From: RGIG7450 sp045577655
GTDB taxonomy: Bacteria; Bacillota; Clostridia; RUG12999
DNA length: 39,361 bases
NCBI GenBank assembly: GCA_045577655.1
Contig: JAZNIU010000055.1
Coordinates: 1-39,361, forward strand
Reading direction: 5' to 3'
Position numbers and translations under genes: made by a program
Shown: positions 31,732 through 39,303 of the stretch, piece by piece
How the letters are laid out: each line of letters starts with the position of its first letter
Position numbering within the stretch: position 1 is the first letter of the stretch
The notes under the pieces: generated by a model
Databases searched by the model: none
Told to the model about the DNA's origin: nothing
Seen by the model: only the letters and a program-made list of their open reading frames with translations

Positions 31732-32604
31732 TTATAATATAGTTTTGGAATAAGCTGTGGGGGAATAACCCACAGCTTTTTTAAATGCCCTTGAGAAATT
31801 GTGAATGGAAGAATAGCCCAGCATATCAGAAATTTGCGAAATATTATAGTTTTTTTCCCTGATAAGCTTTTTTGCTTCTTTGATTTTAAGGTCATAATAA
31901 TATTCGATAGGACTTGAGCCGGTATATTCTTTAAAAATCTTGCAAAGCTGTGTTTTCCCAATCAAAAAGTTGCTGCATAGTTCATTTAATGAAATGGAAG
32001 AATATATTTTCCCTTTGATGTAGTCGCAGACAAGTTCGCAAATGGAGTTTGTTGCGATATGGCGGGACTGTTCGTTTACTACGTGTTTTTCCCCCGAAGC
32101 AGCTTCGTTTCGTATCAGGCGAATTAAAAATTCGGTGAGATAGCATTTTAAAAGCTGTGGGGCACCAAAGGCATCCGGCAGAAAAACAAGATTTTCCTTG
32201 TTTTCATAATTCCCGGGAATTATGCCCAATGCCTTTTCTGCCTCTCTCATAAAAAGAGAAAGAAGGGTTTTGCCGGTTTTGTCCAGAGAAAAGGTTTTGC
32301 TCTCAAAATAGTCCATTGCTTTGCTGTTTGTGGAAAAAGATATGACAAGCATATTGTTTGCAACCTTTTTGTCAGAAACGTGTGCATGGACTTCCATGGG
32401 TTTATGAAAAATAACCTGACCCTGAGTGAGCATTACGCCCACGCCGTTTGTGATAGCGTTTATCTCACCGTTATCAACATAAACCATCTCCCAGAAATCG
32501 TGCTTTTCGGGCGGGTGAGAAAAATCTTTTCCAAACTCAAAATAATATATACTGTTAAAACCGGATATTTCAATTTCGTTTTTAACTTTTTGAAGTTCAA
32601 ACAT
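31732..32604 (-). CDS. AraC-family transcriptional regulator
   Basis: A 290-aa regulator. The N-terminal half is a cupin-type sensor domain (HDFWEMVYVDNGEINAI, GQVIFHKPMEVHAHVSD). The C-terminal about 100 residues carry the two AraC helix-turn-helix motifs: SLNELCSNFLIGKTQLCKIFKEYTG-type sequence and YNISQISDMLGYSSIHNFSRAF. Cupin-AraC proteins usually sense sugars. It is divergent from the operon starting at 32733, which makes that operon its most likely target. The 128-bp gap holds the operon's promoter and a perfect palindrome at 32673-32682. An AGAGGTTG ribosome site precedes the ATG. Confidence 0.9.
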   Translation of the reverse strand: MFELQKVKNEIEISGFNSIYYFEFGKDFSHPPEKHDFWEMVYVDNGEINAITNGVGVMLTQGQVIFHKPMEVHAHVSDKKVANNMLVISFSTNSKAMDYFESKTFSLDKTGKTLLSLFMREAEKALGIIPGNYENKENLVFLPDAFGAPQLLKCYLTEFLIRLIRNEAASGEKHVVNEQSRHIATNSICELVCDYIKGKIYSSISLNELCSNFLIGKTQLCKIFKEYTGSSPIEYYYDLKIKEAKKLIREKNYNISQISDMLGYSSIHNFSRAFKKAVGYSPTAYSKTIL

Positions 32605-32658
32605 AAAACAACCTCTTCGCGAACAAAATGATAAAAAAATGTACCCGTTGATAAATAC

Positions 32659-32687
32659 TTGGATTATAAATAATTGTACAATATAAA
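32659..32687 (+). promoter_or_regulatory. promoter of the PIG-L operon with an embedded palindrome
   Basis: TTGGAT (32659-32664) and TATAAA (32682-32687) are 17 bp apart. ATTGTACAAT at 32673-32682 is a perfect 10-bp palindrome between and touching the -10, placed where a regulator could act. The link to the AraC protein is inference. Confidence 0.5.
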
Positions 32688-32732
32688 TATAGGGATGTCA
32701 ATAAAAAAAGAAAAATTAAGAGGTGAAAAATA

Positions 32733-33437
32733 ATGAACGTTTTGGCAATTGGTTGTCATCCGGACGATATAGAGATAAACTGTGCGGGAACCCTTGCAAA
32801 ATGTGTTAAACGAGGCGATAATGTCACAGTGTGTCACGTTTGCAACGGCAACCTCGGACATGTTATTATAGAGCCGGATGAGCTTGCCCAAATCAGAAAA
32901 AATGAGGCAATAAAAGCAGGAAGCCTTGCAGGCATCAAAGTTGTAACTTGCGACATTGGTGACCTTATGGCGTATGACCAGCTGAAAGAACAAAGAGATA
33001 AAGTGGTTGATATTATAAGAGAGGCCCAGCCCGACTTTATTATCACTCACGCTCCCAACGATTATATGCCTGACCATGTTGCAGTGAGCAAGCTTGTTTT
33101 TGATGCATCTTTTGCAGCAAGCGTACCCCACTATGTTTCAAGCGTTATGACACCGTCAGAGGTTACACCAATATTCTACATGGACAATCTTGGCGGAAAT
33201 GAATTTCTCCCGACAGAGTATGTTGACATTACTGACGAAATTGATTTAAAGCTCCAGATGCTTGAATGTCACGAAAGTCAGCTGAAATGGATGAGAGAAC
33301 ATGACAATATTGATTTTGCGGATATGGTGAAAACCATTTCCAAATATCGCGGATACCAGTGCGGTGCGCAATATGCGGAAGCATTCAGTCAGTGCATGGT
33401 ATATCCGAAACCGACGACAAGGAGACTTCTGCCATGA
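32733..33437 (+). CDS. PIG-L/LmbE-family deacetylase
   Basis: A 234-aa zinc-dependent de-N-acetylase. The metal motif is IGCHPDDIEINCAGTLAKC near the N-terminus, with THAPNDYMPDHVAVSKL supplying the second histidine cluster. Family members deacetylate GlcNAc-containing substrates (mycothiol, bacillithiol and GlcNAc-lipid types). Surrounding genes for a sugar kinase, a NagB-like protein and a polyol-phosphate dehydrogenase suggest a catabolic amino-sugar substrate. It is the first gene of the operon and overlaps the kinase start by 4 bp (ATGA). Confidence 0.88.
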   Translation: MNVLAIGCHPDDIEINCAGTLAKCVKRGDNVTVCHVCNGNLGHVIIEPDELAQIRKNEAIKAGSLAGIKVVTCDIGDLMAYDQLKEQRDKVVDIIREAQPDFIITHAPNDYMPDHVAVSKLVFDASFAASVPHYVSSVMTPSEVTPIFYMDNLGGNEFLPTEYVDITDEIDLKLQMLECHESQLKWMREHDNIDFADMVKTISKYRGYQCGAQYAEAFSQCMVYPKPTTRRLLP

Positions 33438-34240
33438 GAAAAGTAGCTTGTGTGGGAATACTTGTTGCAGATGTTATGACAAAACCGGTTGACTCGGTTC
33501 CTGAAAAAGGGCTTCTGTCTCATGTTGACGCCATTGAACTTTATTCGGGCGGAAACGCAATGACAGCGGCTGTTAATATGAGAAAAATGGGTGTTGAATC
33601 GGCCATTGTCGGAAAAGTGGGCGAGGATATGTTTGGCCGTTTTCTTGAAGAGAAAATGGAGGAACTCGGTGTTAACACCAAGGGCCTTAAAAAAGATAAA
33701 AGCACACAGACCTCGGCATCAGTTGTACTTTCTGCAACAGACGGTGAGAGAACTTTTCTCCACTGCGTGGGCACGAATGGAACTTTCTCCATAGACGATG
33801 TTGACTGGGACGCTAAAGGCAGATGGGCGTCGGTGCTTGACTGCGCAATGCCTTATATTGACATTTTTATGCCCAGCATAGACGAAGCAAAGGAAATCAG
33901 CGGAGAAACCGAGCCGGGAAAAATAGCAGATGTTTTCTTTGAAAAAGGCGTTAAAAGTGTTGTTATAAAACTCGGTAAAAAAGGTGCATATTTAAGAGAA
34001 AAAGCAGAAGGCAAATCGGTTATTGTGTCCACCTACACAAAAATTAAAGCGGTTGATACCACTGGCGCGGGAGACAGCTTCTGTTCAGGGTTTATAACCG
34101 GTCTTGTACGTGGCCTTTCTTTTGAAGAATGCGGACTTTTTGCAAATGCAGTGGGTACACACTGTGTTATGGAAAAAGGTGCCACAACCGGTATAAAAAG
34201 TTATGAAGAAATCAGAAAATTTATGGAGGAATATGAATGA
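33434..34240 (+). CDS. PfkB-family sugar kinase with an apparent internal deletion
   Basis: A 268-aa ribokinase/PfkB-family protein. It has the N-terminal GGNAMTAAVNMRKMG motif (residues 39-53) and the C-terminal VDTTGAGDSFCSGF motif with catalytic Asp214. It is about 40 residues shorter than typical members. The gap is sharp: after TFSIDDVDWD (residues 117-126) the chain passes straight to AKGRW, which in homologues is part of a WDxxGRW motif lying some 40 residues later. The strand-helix-strand unit between them is therefore missing, in frame. Both substrate- and ATP-site motifs remain, but fold integrity is doubtful. The start at 33434 overlaps the previous stop and follows AAGGAG. Assembly error is a possible alternative. 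Confidence 0.85.
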   Translation: MRKVACVGILVADVMTKPVDSVPEKGLLSHVDAIELYSGGNAMTAAVNMRKMGVESAIVGKVGEDMFGRFLEEKMEELGVNTKGLKKDKSTQTSASVVLSATDGERTFLHCVGTNGTFSIDDVDWDAKGRWASVLDCAMPYIDIFMPSIDEAKEISGETEPGKIADVFFEKGVKSVVIKLGKKGAYLREKAEGKSVIVSTYTKIKAVDTTGAGDSFCSGFITGLVRGLSFEECGLFANAVGTHCVMEKGATTGIKSYEEIRKFMEEYE

Positions 34241-35214
34241 AAGCTGTAGTTTACGGCGGCGGGAACATTGGTCGCGGTTTTCTCGGACAGTTGCTCTATG
34301 AAAGCGGATATGAAACAGTTTTTGTTGATGTCAACAAGGATATGGTTGAAAAGCTCAACAAAGACGGCTCTTATCCCATCAAAATTGTAATCAACGAAAA
34401 ACAAGAGGAAATAGTAATAAAAAATGTCCGTGCAGTATATCCTGAAACTGCACCGGACGAAATTGCAACTGCCGATATTATTTTCACTTCGGCAGGGGTA
34501 AATGTTCTGCCTTTTATTGCGCCCGTTCTTAAAGAGGGACTGGACAAAAGAGAGTCGGGTGTGGACATTATAATCTGCGAAAATCTTATGAATGCAGATG
34601 CTTACCTTAAAAAGCTTGTTAACACAACCAATGAAAAGGTTGGTTTTGTTGAAGCAAGTGTGGGAAGAATGGTTCCCGTTATGACCGATGAAATGAGAGA
34701 GGGGAACATAAACAAAGTCTGGGTTGAACCTTTCCTGAAACTTCCGGTAGATGAGCAGGCGTTTAAAAACGAAATACCGGTAATTAAAAATGTTCTGCCG
34801 GATAAACCTTTTGCATACCATATCCAGAGCAAGCTTTACCTGCATAATATGGGACATGCAGTTGCTGGTTATATGGGAATGCAGAAAGGATATGAATATA
34901 TCTGGCAGGCTATGGAAGATAAAGAAATTGCAGAAACCGTAAAAAATGCGATGTATGCAAGTGCAACCGCACTCAGGGCCGAACACGGCAAACCCATAGA
35001 AGATGTTATGGCGTATGCAGACGACCTTATGTTCAGGTTAAAAAACAAATTCCTGGGCGACACAACAAACCGTGTGGGCAGAGACACAAGACGAAAACTT
35101 GCTGCCGACGACAGACTGCTTGGAGCACTTGTACTTTGTCAGAAACACGGTATAAGCACAAATGCAATAAAAACAGGTATAATGGCAGCACTTGATTATT
35201 TATATGAGAAATAA
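34237..35214 (+). CDS. mannitol-1-phosphate-5-dehydrogenase-like protein
   Basis: A 325-aa long-chain polyol dehydrogenase. Rossmann motif YGGGNIGRGFLGQLL lies at residues 6-20, ENLMNADAYLKKLV near 115 and the catalytic motif SKLYLHNMGH, with Lys199, Asn204 and His207, in the second domain. It is shorter than E. coli MtlD (382 aa) and lacks mannitol PTS genes nearby, so the true substrate may be another hexitol- or amino-sugar phosphate. It overlaps the kinase stop (ATGA), indicating translational coupling. Confidence 0.85.
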   Translation: MKAVVYGGGNIGRGFLGQLLYESGYETVFVDVNKDMVEKLNKDGSYPIKIVINEKQEEIVIKNVRAVYPETAPDEIATADIIFTSAGVNVLPFIAPVLKEGLDKRESGVDIIICENLMNADAYLKKLVNTTNEKVGFVEASVGRMVPVMTDEMREGNINKVWVEPFLKLPVDEQAFKNEIPVIKNVLPDKPFAYHIQSKLYLHNMGHAVAGYMGMQKGYEYIWQAMEDKEIAETVKNAMYASATALRAEHGKPIEDVMAYADDLMFRLKNKFLGDTTNRVGRDTRRKLAADDRLLGALVLCQKHGISTNAIKTGIMAALDYLYEK

Positions 35215-35237
35215 TTTTGTAAAGGAGAATATAAATT

Positions 35238-36176
35238 ATGGATTTTATGTCAACAGTTGAAGGTTCCCTTCTGGAAAATTACTATCCCGTTGGTTGGGAT
35301 ATGGCTAAAATTGACGCTTGCTGCGAAAAAGGCGTTGCAAGAGAAGATTTTTGGCACAAAGATTTTAACCCTGTAGAATGTGAAAACATTTATGAGTTTG
35401 ACACTCTTATGGGTCACGAAATTGCTCTTAAAATCAAAGAAGCAAGAGACAGAGGCGAAAAACTTGCAATGATTTTGCCGGTTGGTCCTATGGGAATGTA
35501 CAAATGGGCAGCATATTTCATTAACGAATGGAATGTTAAATGTGACCATGTTTACACATTCAATATGGACGAATGGGCAGACAAAGACGGTAATACACTG
35601 TCAAACGACAACCCGGCTTCTTTTGAATACAGCATGAAAGAAGCATTTTTCAACAAACTCGGTAATCTTACAGTTCCTGAAAATCAAAGAAACTTTGCCA
35701 CAAAAGAAAATCTTCCTACATACGCGGGCAAAATTGCAGCTCTTAAAGCTGAGGGCGCAAAACTTGTGCTTGTATTCGGTATAGGCAGAATGTGCCACAT
35801 TGCTTTCTGGGAACCCCAGTTTGCAGTAGAATATGCGAGTGAAGCTGAATGGAAAGCTGCTACACACAGAATTGCAGCAAAACTTCACCCGCTCACAATT
35901 GAACAAAACGCTATTACAAGCTTCAAGAGCAGAACAACTCTTGTTCCCTGCAGAGCAAACACAATCGGCCCCGGACTCTTCCTCCAGGCAGACTATATCA
36001 TCGGTGGCTGCGACGGTGCTCTTGGCAGAGGTATGGGTTGGCAGGGTATGAGCTTCCTCACAACTCTCCACTATGGTCCCTGCACAGCAATTACATCCAC
36101 ATATATGCCCACACTTCCCGGCAGACTCTTCTATCTTAAAGAGCTCGCAGGTCCGCTTACAGCAGAATGTAACTAA
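35238..36176 (+). CDS. NagB-like sugar-phosphate deaminase/isomerase homologue
   Basis: A 312-aa protein of the glucosamine-6-phosphate deaminase/6-phosphogluconolactonase fold. FNMDEW at 109-114 keeps the Asp that acts as base in NagB (Asp72 in E. coli). The second active-site motif, GIGNDGHIAFNEP in NagB, reads GIGRMCHIAFWEP at 181-193. Asp141 is thus replaced by Met185 and Gly142 by Cys186, while the His and Glu are kept. The N-terminal 55 residues are longer than in NagB. It may catalyse a different isomerisation, or be specific for another amino-sugar phosphate. An AAGGAGAA site precedes the ATG. It is last in the operon. Confidence 0.8.
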   Translation: MDFMSTVEGSLLENYYPVGWDMAKIDACCEKGVAREDFWHKDFNPVECENIYEFDTLMGHEIALKIKEARDRGEKLAMILPVGPMGMYKWAAYFINEWNVKCDHVYTFNMDEWADKDGNTLSNDNPASFEYSMKEAFFNKLGNLTVPENQRNFATKENLPTYAGKIAALKAEGAKLVLVFGIGRMCHIAFWEPQFAVEYASEAEWKAATHRIAAKLHPLTIEQNAITSFKSRTTLVPCRANTIGPGLFLQADYIIGGCDGALGRGMGWQGMSFLTTLHYGPCTAITSTYMPTLPGRLFYLKELAGPLTAECN

Positions 36177-36188
36177 AAAACATTATTT

Positions 36189-36221
36189 GCCCTGTCATCC
36201 TCGGATGACAGGGCATTTTTT
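36189..36221 (+). terminator. intrinsic terminator ending the PIG-L operon
   Basis: GCCCTGTCATCC pairs perfectly with GGATGACAGGGC around TC, followed by a T-rich tract. It separates the NagB-like gene from the GH3 gene. Confidence 0.92.
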
Positions 36222-36222
36222 A

Positions 36223-36251
36223 TTGACAACAGCAGTAAAAAATGATAACCT
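36223..36251 (+). promoter_or_regulatory. possible promoter of the GH3 gene
   Basis: A perfect -35 TTGACA (36223-36228) is followed after 17 bp by TAACCT, a poor -10. A perfect TATAAT at 36257-36262 is too far away for the same -35. Either could be used; a promoter is expected because a terminator precedes it. Confidence 0.35.
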
Positions 36252-36290
36252 TTTTATATAATCTTGATTTTTATATAGCGAGGTAAAATT

Positions 36291-37937
36291 ATGGAAATAT
36301 TTACAAGAAAGCCACAACTCTCAGAACTTACACTAAGAGAAAAAATAGGACAGACTGCAATAATGCAGATGTCCAGAGTTATGAACAAAAAGGATTTGAA
36401 AAAATTTTTAAGCGAGCACCCGTTCGGCAATGTATGGCATAACGGAAACTGGTGTATGAACACAGCAAATTTATCCCCTGTGAATGGTGGAAGTTTGCGC
36501 GATAGCGAATATTACAGAAAATGGATGCAGGACCTTCGCAACTTTCTGAGAGTTCCGCCCGTTGTGGGACTTGATACCATAGAAAAAGGGTTTGCAACAA
36601 ACACCTGCGACATTATCAGTGCCCCTTCTGTCGGTGCAGCAAATTCAAAAGAGCTGGCGTACAAATATGGCCAGATAAGTGCCCGTGCAGTTAAAACTGT
36701 TGGTGCAAACTTCTGCTGGATGACTATTGTTGATATGCCATCCAGATTTGACTCTGTTAGAATAATGAGGGCTATGTCCGACAAACCCGATACCCTGTAT
36801 GAACTGGCTGAAGCTATGATCAGGGGGATGGAGGATGAACATGTAATAAACACCGTAAAACATTTTCCGGGATGCGACCCCCAGGAATATAGGGACCCCC
36901 ATTTTGCTCCCACCTGTATAAGTATGTCTCTGGAAGAATGGAAAAAAACACAGGGCGCAATTTTTCAGAAAATAATTGATGCCGGCGTTGATTCTGTTAT
37001 GATATCCCACACAGGATTTAAGGCGGTTGACGACAGAAAATACGGAAATGCGGTGTGCCCGTCGTCAATTTCATACAATGTAATTACTTCTCTTTTAAAA
37101 GGAGATATGGGATTTAAGGGAGTTGTTATTACAGACTCCATAGATATGGGAGCGCTTGCGGCTGCGTGCCCGAACAAGGAAGACTTATATGTAGAGCTTA
37201 TAAATGCGGGAAACGATTTGCTCTTAAATGTTAAAAGCTATGATTATATAGATATTATTGAAAAAGCGATAAAAGACGGACGGATAAAGGAAAGCAGAAT
37301 TGACGATGCCTGCTCAAGAGTTCTTGATATGAAAGAAAAAGCAGGGCTTTTTAATACCCAACCGGAAAGCACAACCTTTGATGAGGTTGCGGTGGAGCTT
37401 TCAGAGTTTAATAAAGAGGTTGCGGAAAAAGCAATCACTCTGGAATGTGATGTTCACGGTCGTCTGCCGATAGACAAATCAAAAATAAAAAATGTTGCAA
37501 TCATCTGCTCTGCCCAGACGGATGCAGCTATGGAAGCACTTGAGGTTATGGTAGAGGCATTTGAAAAACGGGGGATTGCGGCACACCTTCAGAGACGACT
37601 TTCTTCTTATGAGGAAATGGAGCGCATCGATAGGGAAAATGACCTCATTATTTATGCGGGATATATAGGAACTCACGCACCCATGGGAGCTTCAAGCTTT
37701 TATGATAAAGAGTGTGAGACTTTCTATTACGCATTCACAAAAGGAAAAGAAAAATCCATTGGCGTGTCTCTAGGCTCTGTTTATGTTTACCACGACTTTT
37801 ATGCAAATGCCGACACCTTTGTTCATGCATACAGTCTGGCGCCCGAGGCAATGGAAGCATTTGTGAAAGCAATATTCGGAGAAATTCCGTTTAATGGGGT
37901 TATGCCATTCAAATCGACAGAACAGTTTAAATATTAA
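36291..37937 (+). CDS. glycoside hydrolase family 3 protein (NagZ-like)
   Basis: A 548-aa GH3 protein. The catalytic TIM barrel includes TVKHFPGCDPQEY (Lys190, His191), DPHFAPT with His204 in the position of NagZ's acid/base His, and the nucleophile Asp282 in VVITDSIDMGAL. A second alpha/beta domain runs from about 375 to 548. The D-x-H loop points to the N-acetyl-beta-glucosaminidase branch, which releases GlcNAc. There is no signal peptide, so it acts inside the cell on imported or recycled glycans. It stands after the amino-sugar operon and before a Gfo/Idh gene 14 bp downstream. Confidence 0.87.
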   Translation: MEIFTRKPQLSELTLREKIGQTAIMQMSRVMNKKDLKKFLSEHPFGNVWHNGNWCMNTANLSPVNGGSLRDSEYYRKWMQDLRNFLRVPPVVGLDTIEKGFATNTCDIISAPSVGAANSKELAYKYGQISARAVKTVGANFCWMTIVDMPSRFDSVRIMRAMSDKPDTLYELAEAMIRGMEDEHVINTVKHFPGCDPQEYRDPHFAPTCISMSLEEWKKTQGAIFQKIIDAGVDSVMISHTGFKAVDDRKYGNAVCPSSISYNVITSLLKGDMGFKGVVITDSIDMGALAAACPNKEDLYVELINAGNDLLLNVKSYDYIDIIEKAIKDGRIKESRIDDACSRVLDMKEKAGLFNTQPESTTFDEVAVELSEFNKEVAEKAITLECDVHGRLPIDKSKIKNVAIICSAQTDAAMEALEVMVEAFEKRGIAAHLQRRLSSYEEMERIDRENDLIIYAGYIGTHAPMGASSFYDKECETFYYAFTKGKEKSIGVSLGSVYVYHDFYANADTFVHAYSLAPEAMEAFVKAIFGEIPFNGVMPFKSTEQFKY

Positions 37938-37951
37938 AGGATTGATTTTCT

Positions 37952-39175
37952 ATGAAAAAGTATGTTATTGTGGGAACGGGTATCCGTGCTTATTATGCAT
38001 ATGCTTGGCCTCTTTGCGAAAAATATACTGACTGCGCCAGACTTGCGGGACTTTATGACATTTCGGTTAAACGTGCAAAAACGGTGGCATCAAAACTTGC
38101 GTATGCCGTGCCGGTGTTTGAAACTTTTGAGAGCATGCTGGAAAGTGTAAAACCGGACGTTGTTATTGTTACAAGTAATGACAATACCCACGATGAATAT
38201 ATTGTAAAAGCACTGAAACGGGGCTGTGACGTAATTTCGGAGAAACCTCTGACAACGACTCCGGAAAAGTTTATGCGCATATATGAAGCGGAAAAAGAGT
38301 CGGGCAGGAAAGTTAGGACAACTTTCAATTGCCGGTATATGAGCCATTTTGAAAAAATAAAAGAAACGGTTATGTCGGGAGTTTTAGGGGAAATCTGCTC
38401 CGTTCACTATCAGTGGATGCTTGACCGCAGTCACGGCGCAGATTATTTCAGACGGTGGCACAGAAACCGAGAAAATTCCGGGTCGCTTTTAATTCATAAA
38501 TCAACTCATCATTTTGATGTACTTAACTGGGTTTTAGATGACATACCCGAAATTGTAAACGCTTTTGGAAACAGAAAGGTTTATGGGGACATTCTGAGAA
38601 AAAAAGGGGAAAGATGTCTTGATTGTCCCGGGAAAAAAGAATGTGAATATTATTTTAATATTGAAGAGGCGGATGAAGACACCAGAGACCTCTATTTAAA
38701 CTGCGAGGATGACGGCGGATATTTAAGAGATAAATGTCTTTTTTCTGAAGAAATTGATATTGAAGATAATGTCAGCGTCAGCATTAAATATAAAAAAGGC
38801 ACAGTTGTGAGCTATACGCTTACAACACATAACCCGTATGAAGGAGCTGAAATTGTTTTAAACGGCACAAAAGCAAGAGCAGAATTTTCTTTTCTGCACG
38901 GTGGCGGAACTTTTGGTAGTGCCGAGACAAGCGAGCTTAAAATTTTCTTCCCGTCAGGAGAGGTAAAAACCATTATAATACCAAAAAAAGATGGGGCACA
39001 CGGCGGGTCGGACGAGAAACTCTGCGATGCACTTTTTAGAGGAGAAAAAGAAGACCCTCTGGGACGAGCGGCAGACACAATAGCCGGCGGAATGTCAGCC
39101 GGCATAGGTATGGCGGCAAATATTTCTTTAAAAGAAAAAAGAAGCGTCCGAATGGACGAGATAATAAAAATATAA
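37952..39175 (+). CDS. Gfo/Idh/MocA-family oxidoreductase with a cysteine cluster
   Basis: A 407-aa NAD(P)-dependent oxidoreductase. Its Rossmann N-terminus is YVIVGTGIRAYYAYA, with the EKP motif at 97-99 (DVISEKPLTT) and THHFDVLNW carrying the catalytic His. In the substrate domain, Cys222, Cys225 and Cys231 (CLDCPGKKEC), with Cys251 and Cys262 further on, form a cluster that could bind a metal. Similar cysteine motifs occur in some family members. It is probably co-transcribed with the GH3 gene, suggesting a role in modifying the released sugar. It ends in a terminator. Confidence 0.85.
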   Translation: MKKYVIVGTGIRAYYAYAWPLCEKYTDCARLAGLYDISVKRAKTVASKLAYAVPVFETFESMLESVKPDVVIVTSNDNTHDEYIVKALKRGCDVISEKPLTTTPEKFMRIYEAEKESGRKVRTTFNCRYMSHFEKIKETVMSGVLGEICSVHYQWMLDRSHGADYFRRWHRNRENSGSLLIHKSTHHFDVLNWVLDDIPEIVNAFGNRKVYGDILRKKGERCLDCPGKKECEYYFNIEEADEDTRDLYLNCEDDGGYLRDKCLFSEEIDIEDNVSVSIKYKKGTVVSYTLTTHNPYEGAEIVLNGTKARAEFSFLHGGGTFGSAETSELKIFFPSGEVKTIIIPKKDGAHGGSDEKLCDALFRGEKEDPLGRAADTIAGGMSAGIGMAANISLKEKRSVRMDEIIKI

Positions 39176-39206
39176 AAAACAGGTCGGAAAACCGACCTGT
39201 TTTCTT
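39175..39206 (+). terminator. intrinsic terminator after the Gfo/Idh gene
   Basis: AACAGGTCGG and CCGACCTGTT pair around AAAA, followed by a T-rich stretch. The A-run that begins the stem overlaps the gene's stop codon. Confidence 0.9.
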
Positions 39207-39211
39207 TATGT

Positions 39212-39242
39212 AAAAAGCGTGATGACAACAAAATCATCACGC
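39212..39242 (-). terminator. terminator of the minus-strand tRNA-Ser
   Basis: On the minus strand GCGTGATGA pairs with TCATCACGC around an 8-nt loop and is followed by T5. It begins 4 bp after the tRNA 3' CCA, showing that this side is the native 3' flank of the tRNA gene. Confidence 0.75.
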
Positions 39243-39246
39243 GTAG

Positions 39247-39303
39247 TGGCGGAGAGGGTGGGATTCGAACCCACGTGCCCTTGCGGACAAAACGATTTCG
39301 AGC
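39247..39303 (-). tRNA. 3' half of tRNA-Ser(CGA)
   Basis: Reading the minus strand: anticodon loop CTCGAAA with anticodon CGA (39298-39300), 3' anticodon strand, a class II variable arm TGTCC-GCAA-GGGCA, T-arm GTGGG-TTCGAAT-CCCAC, acceptor strand CCTCTCC, discriminator G and encoded CCA. All are intact and Ser-like. The 5' half (acceptor GGAGAGG, D-arm, 5' anticodon strand) is absent: the adjoining bases to 39361 do not fit it. The break is at the anticodon loop, a common crossover point for tyrosine recombinases. An intron within the tRNA is a less likely alternative. Confidence 0.85.
39292..39303. other. candidate recombination (att) junction in the tRNA-Ser anticodon region
   Basis: The tRNA-like sequence ends here, and unrelated AT-rich DNA without a recognisable gene continues to the window edge. 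The native tRNA terminator is on the left. The foreign DNA therefore lies to the right, and an intact tRNA-Ser is expected at the far end of the element, outside the window. Confidence 0.5.

Noticed and set aside
34201..34986. 261-codon minus-strand open frame over the MtlD-like gene
   Set aside because: No motif, no ribosome site, and an antisense-like amino-acid composition.
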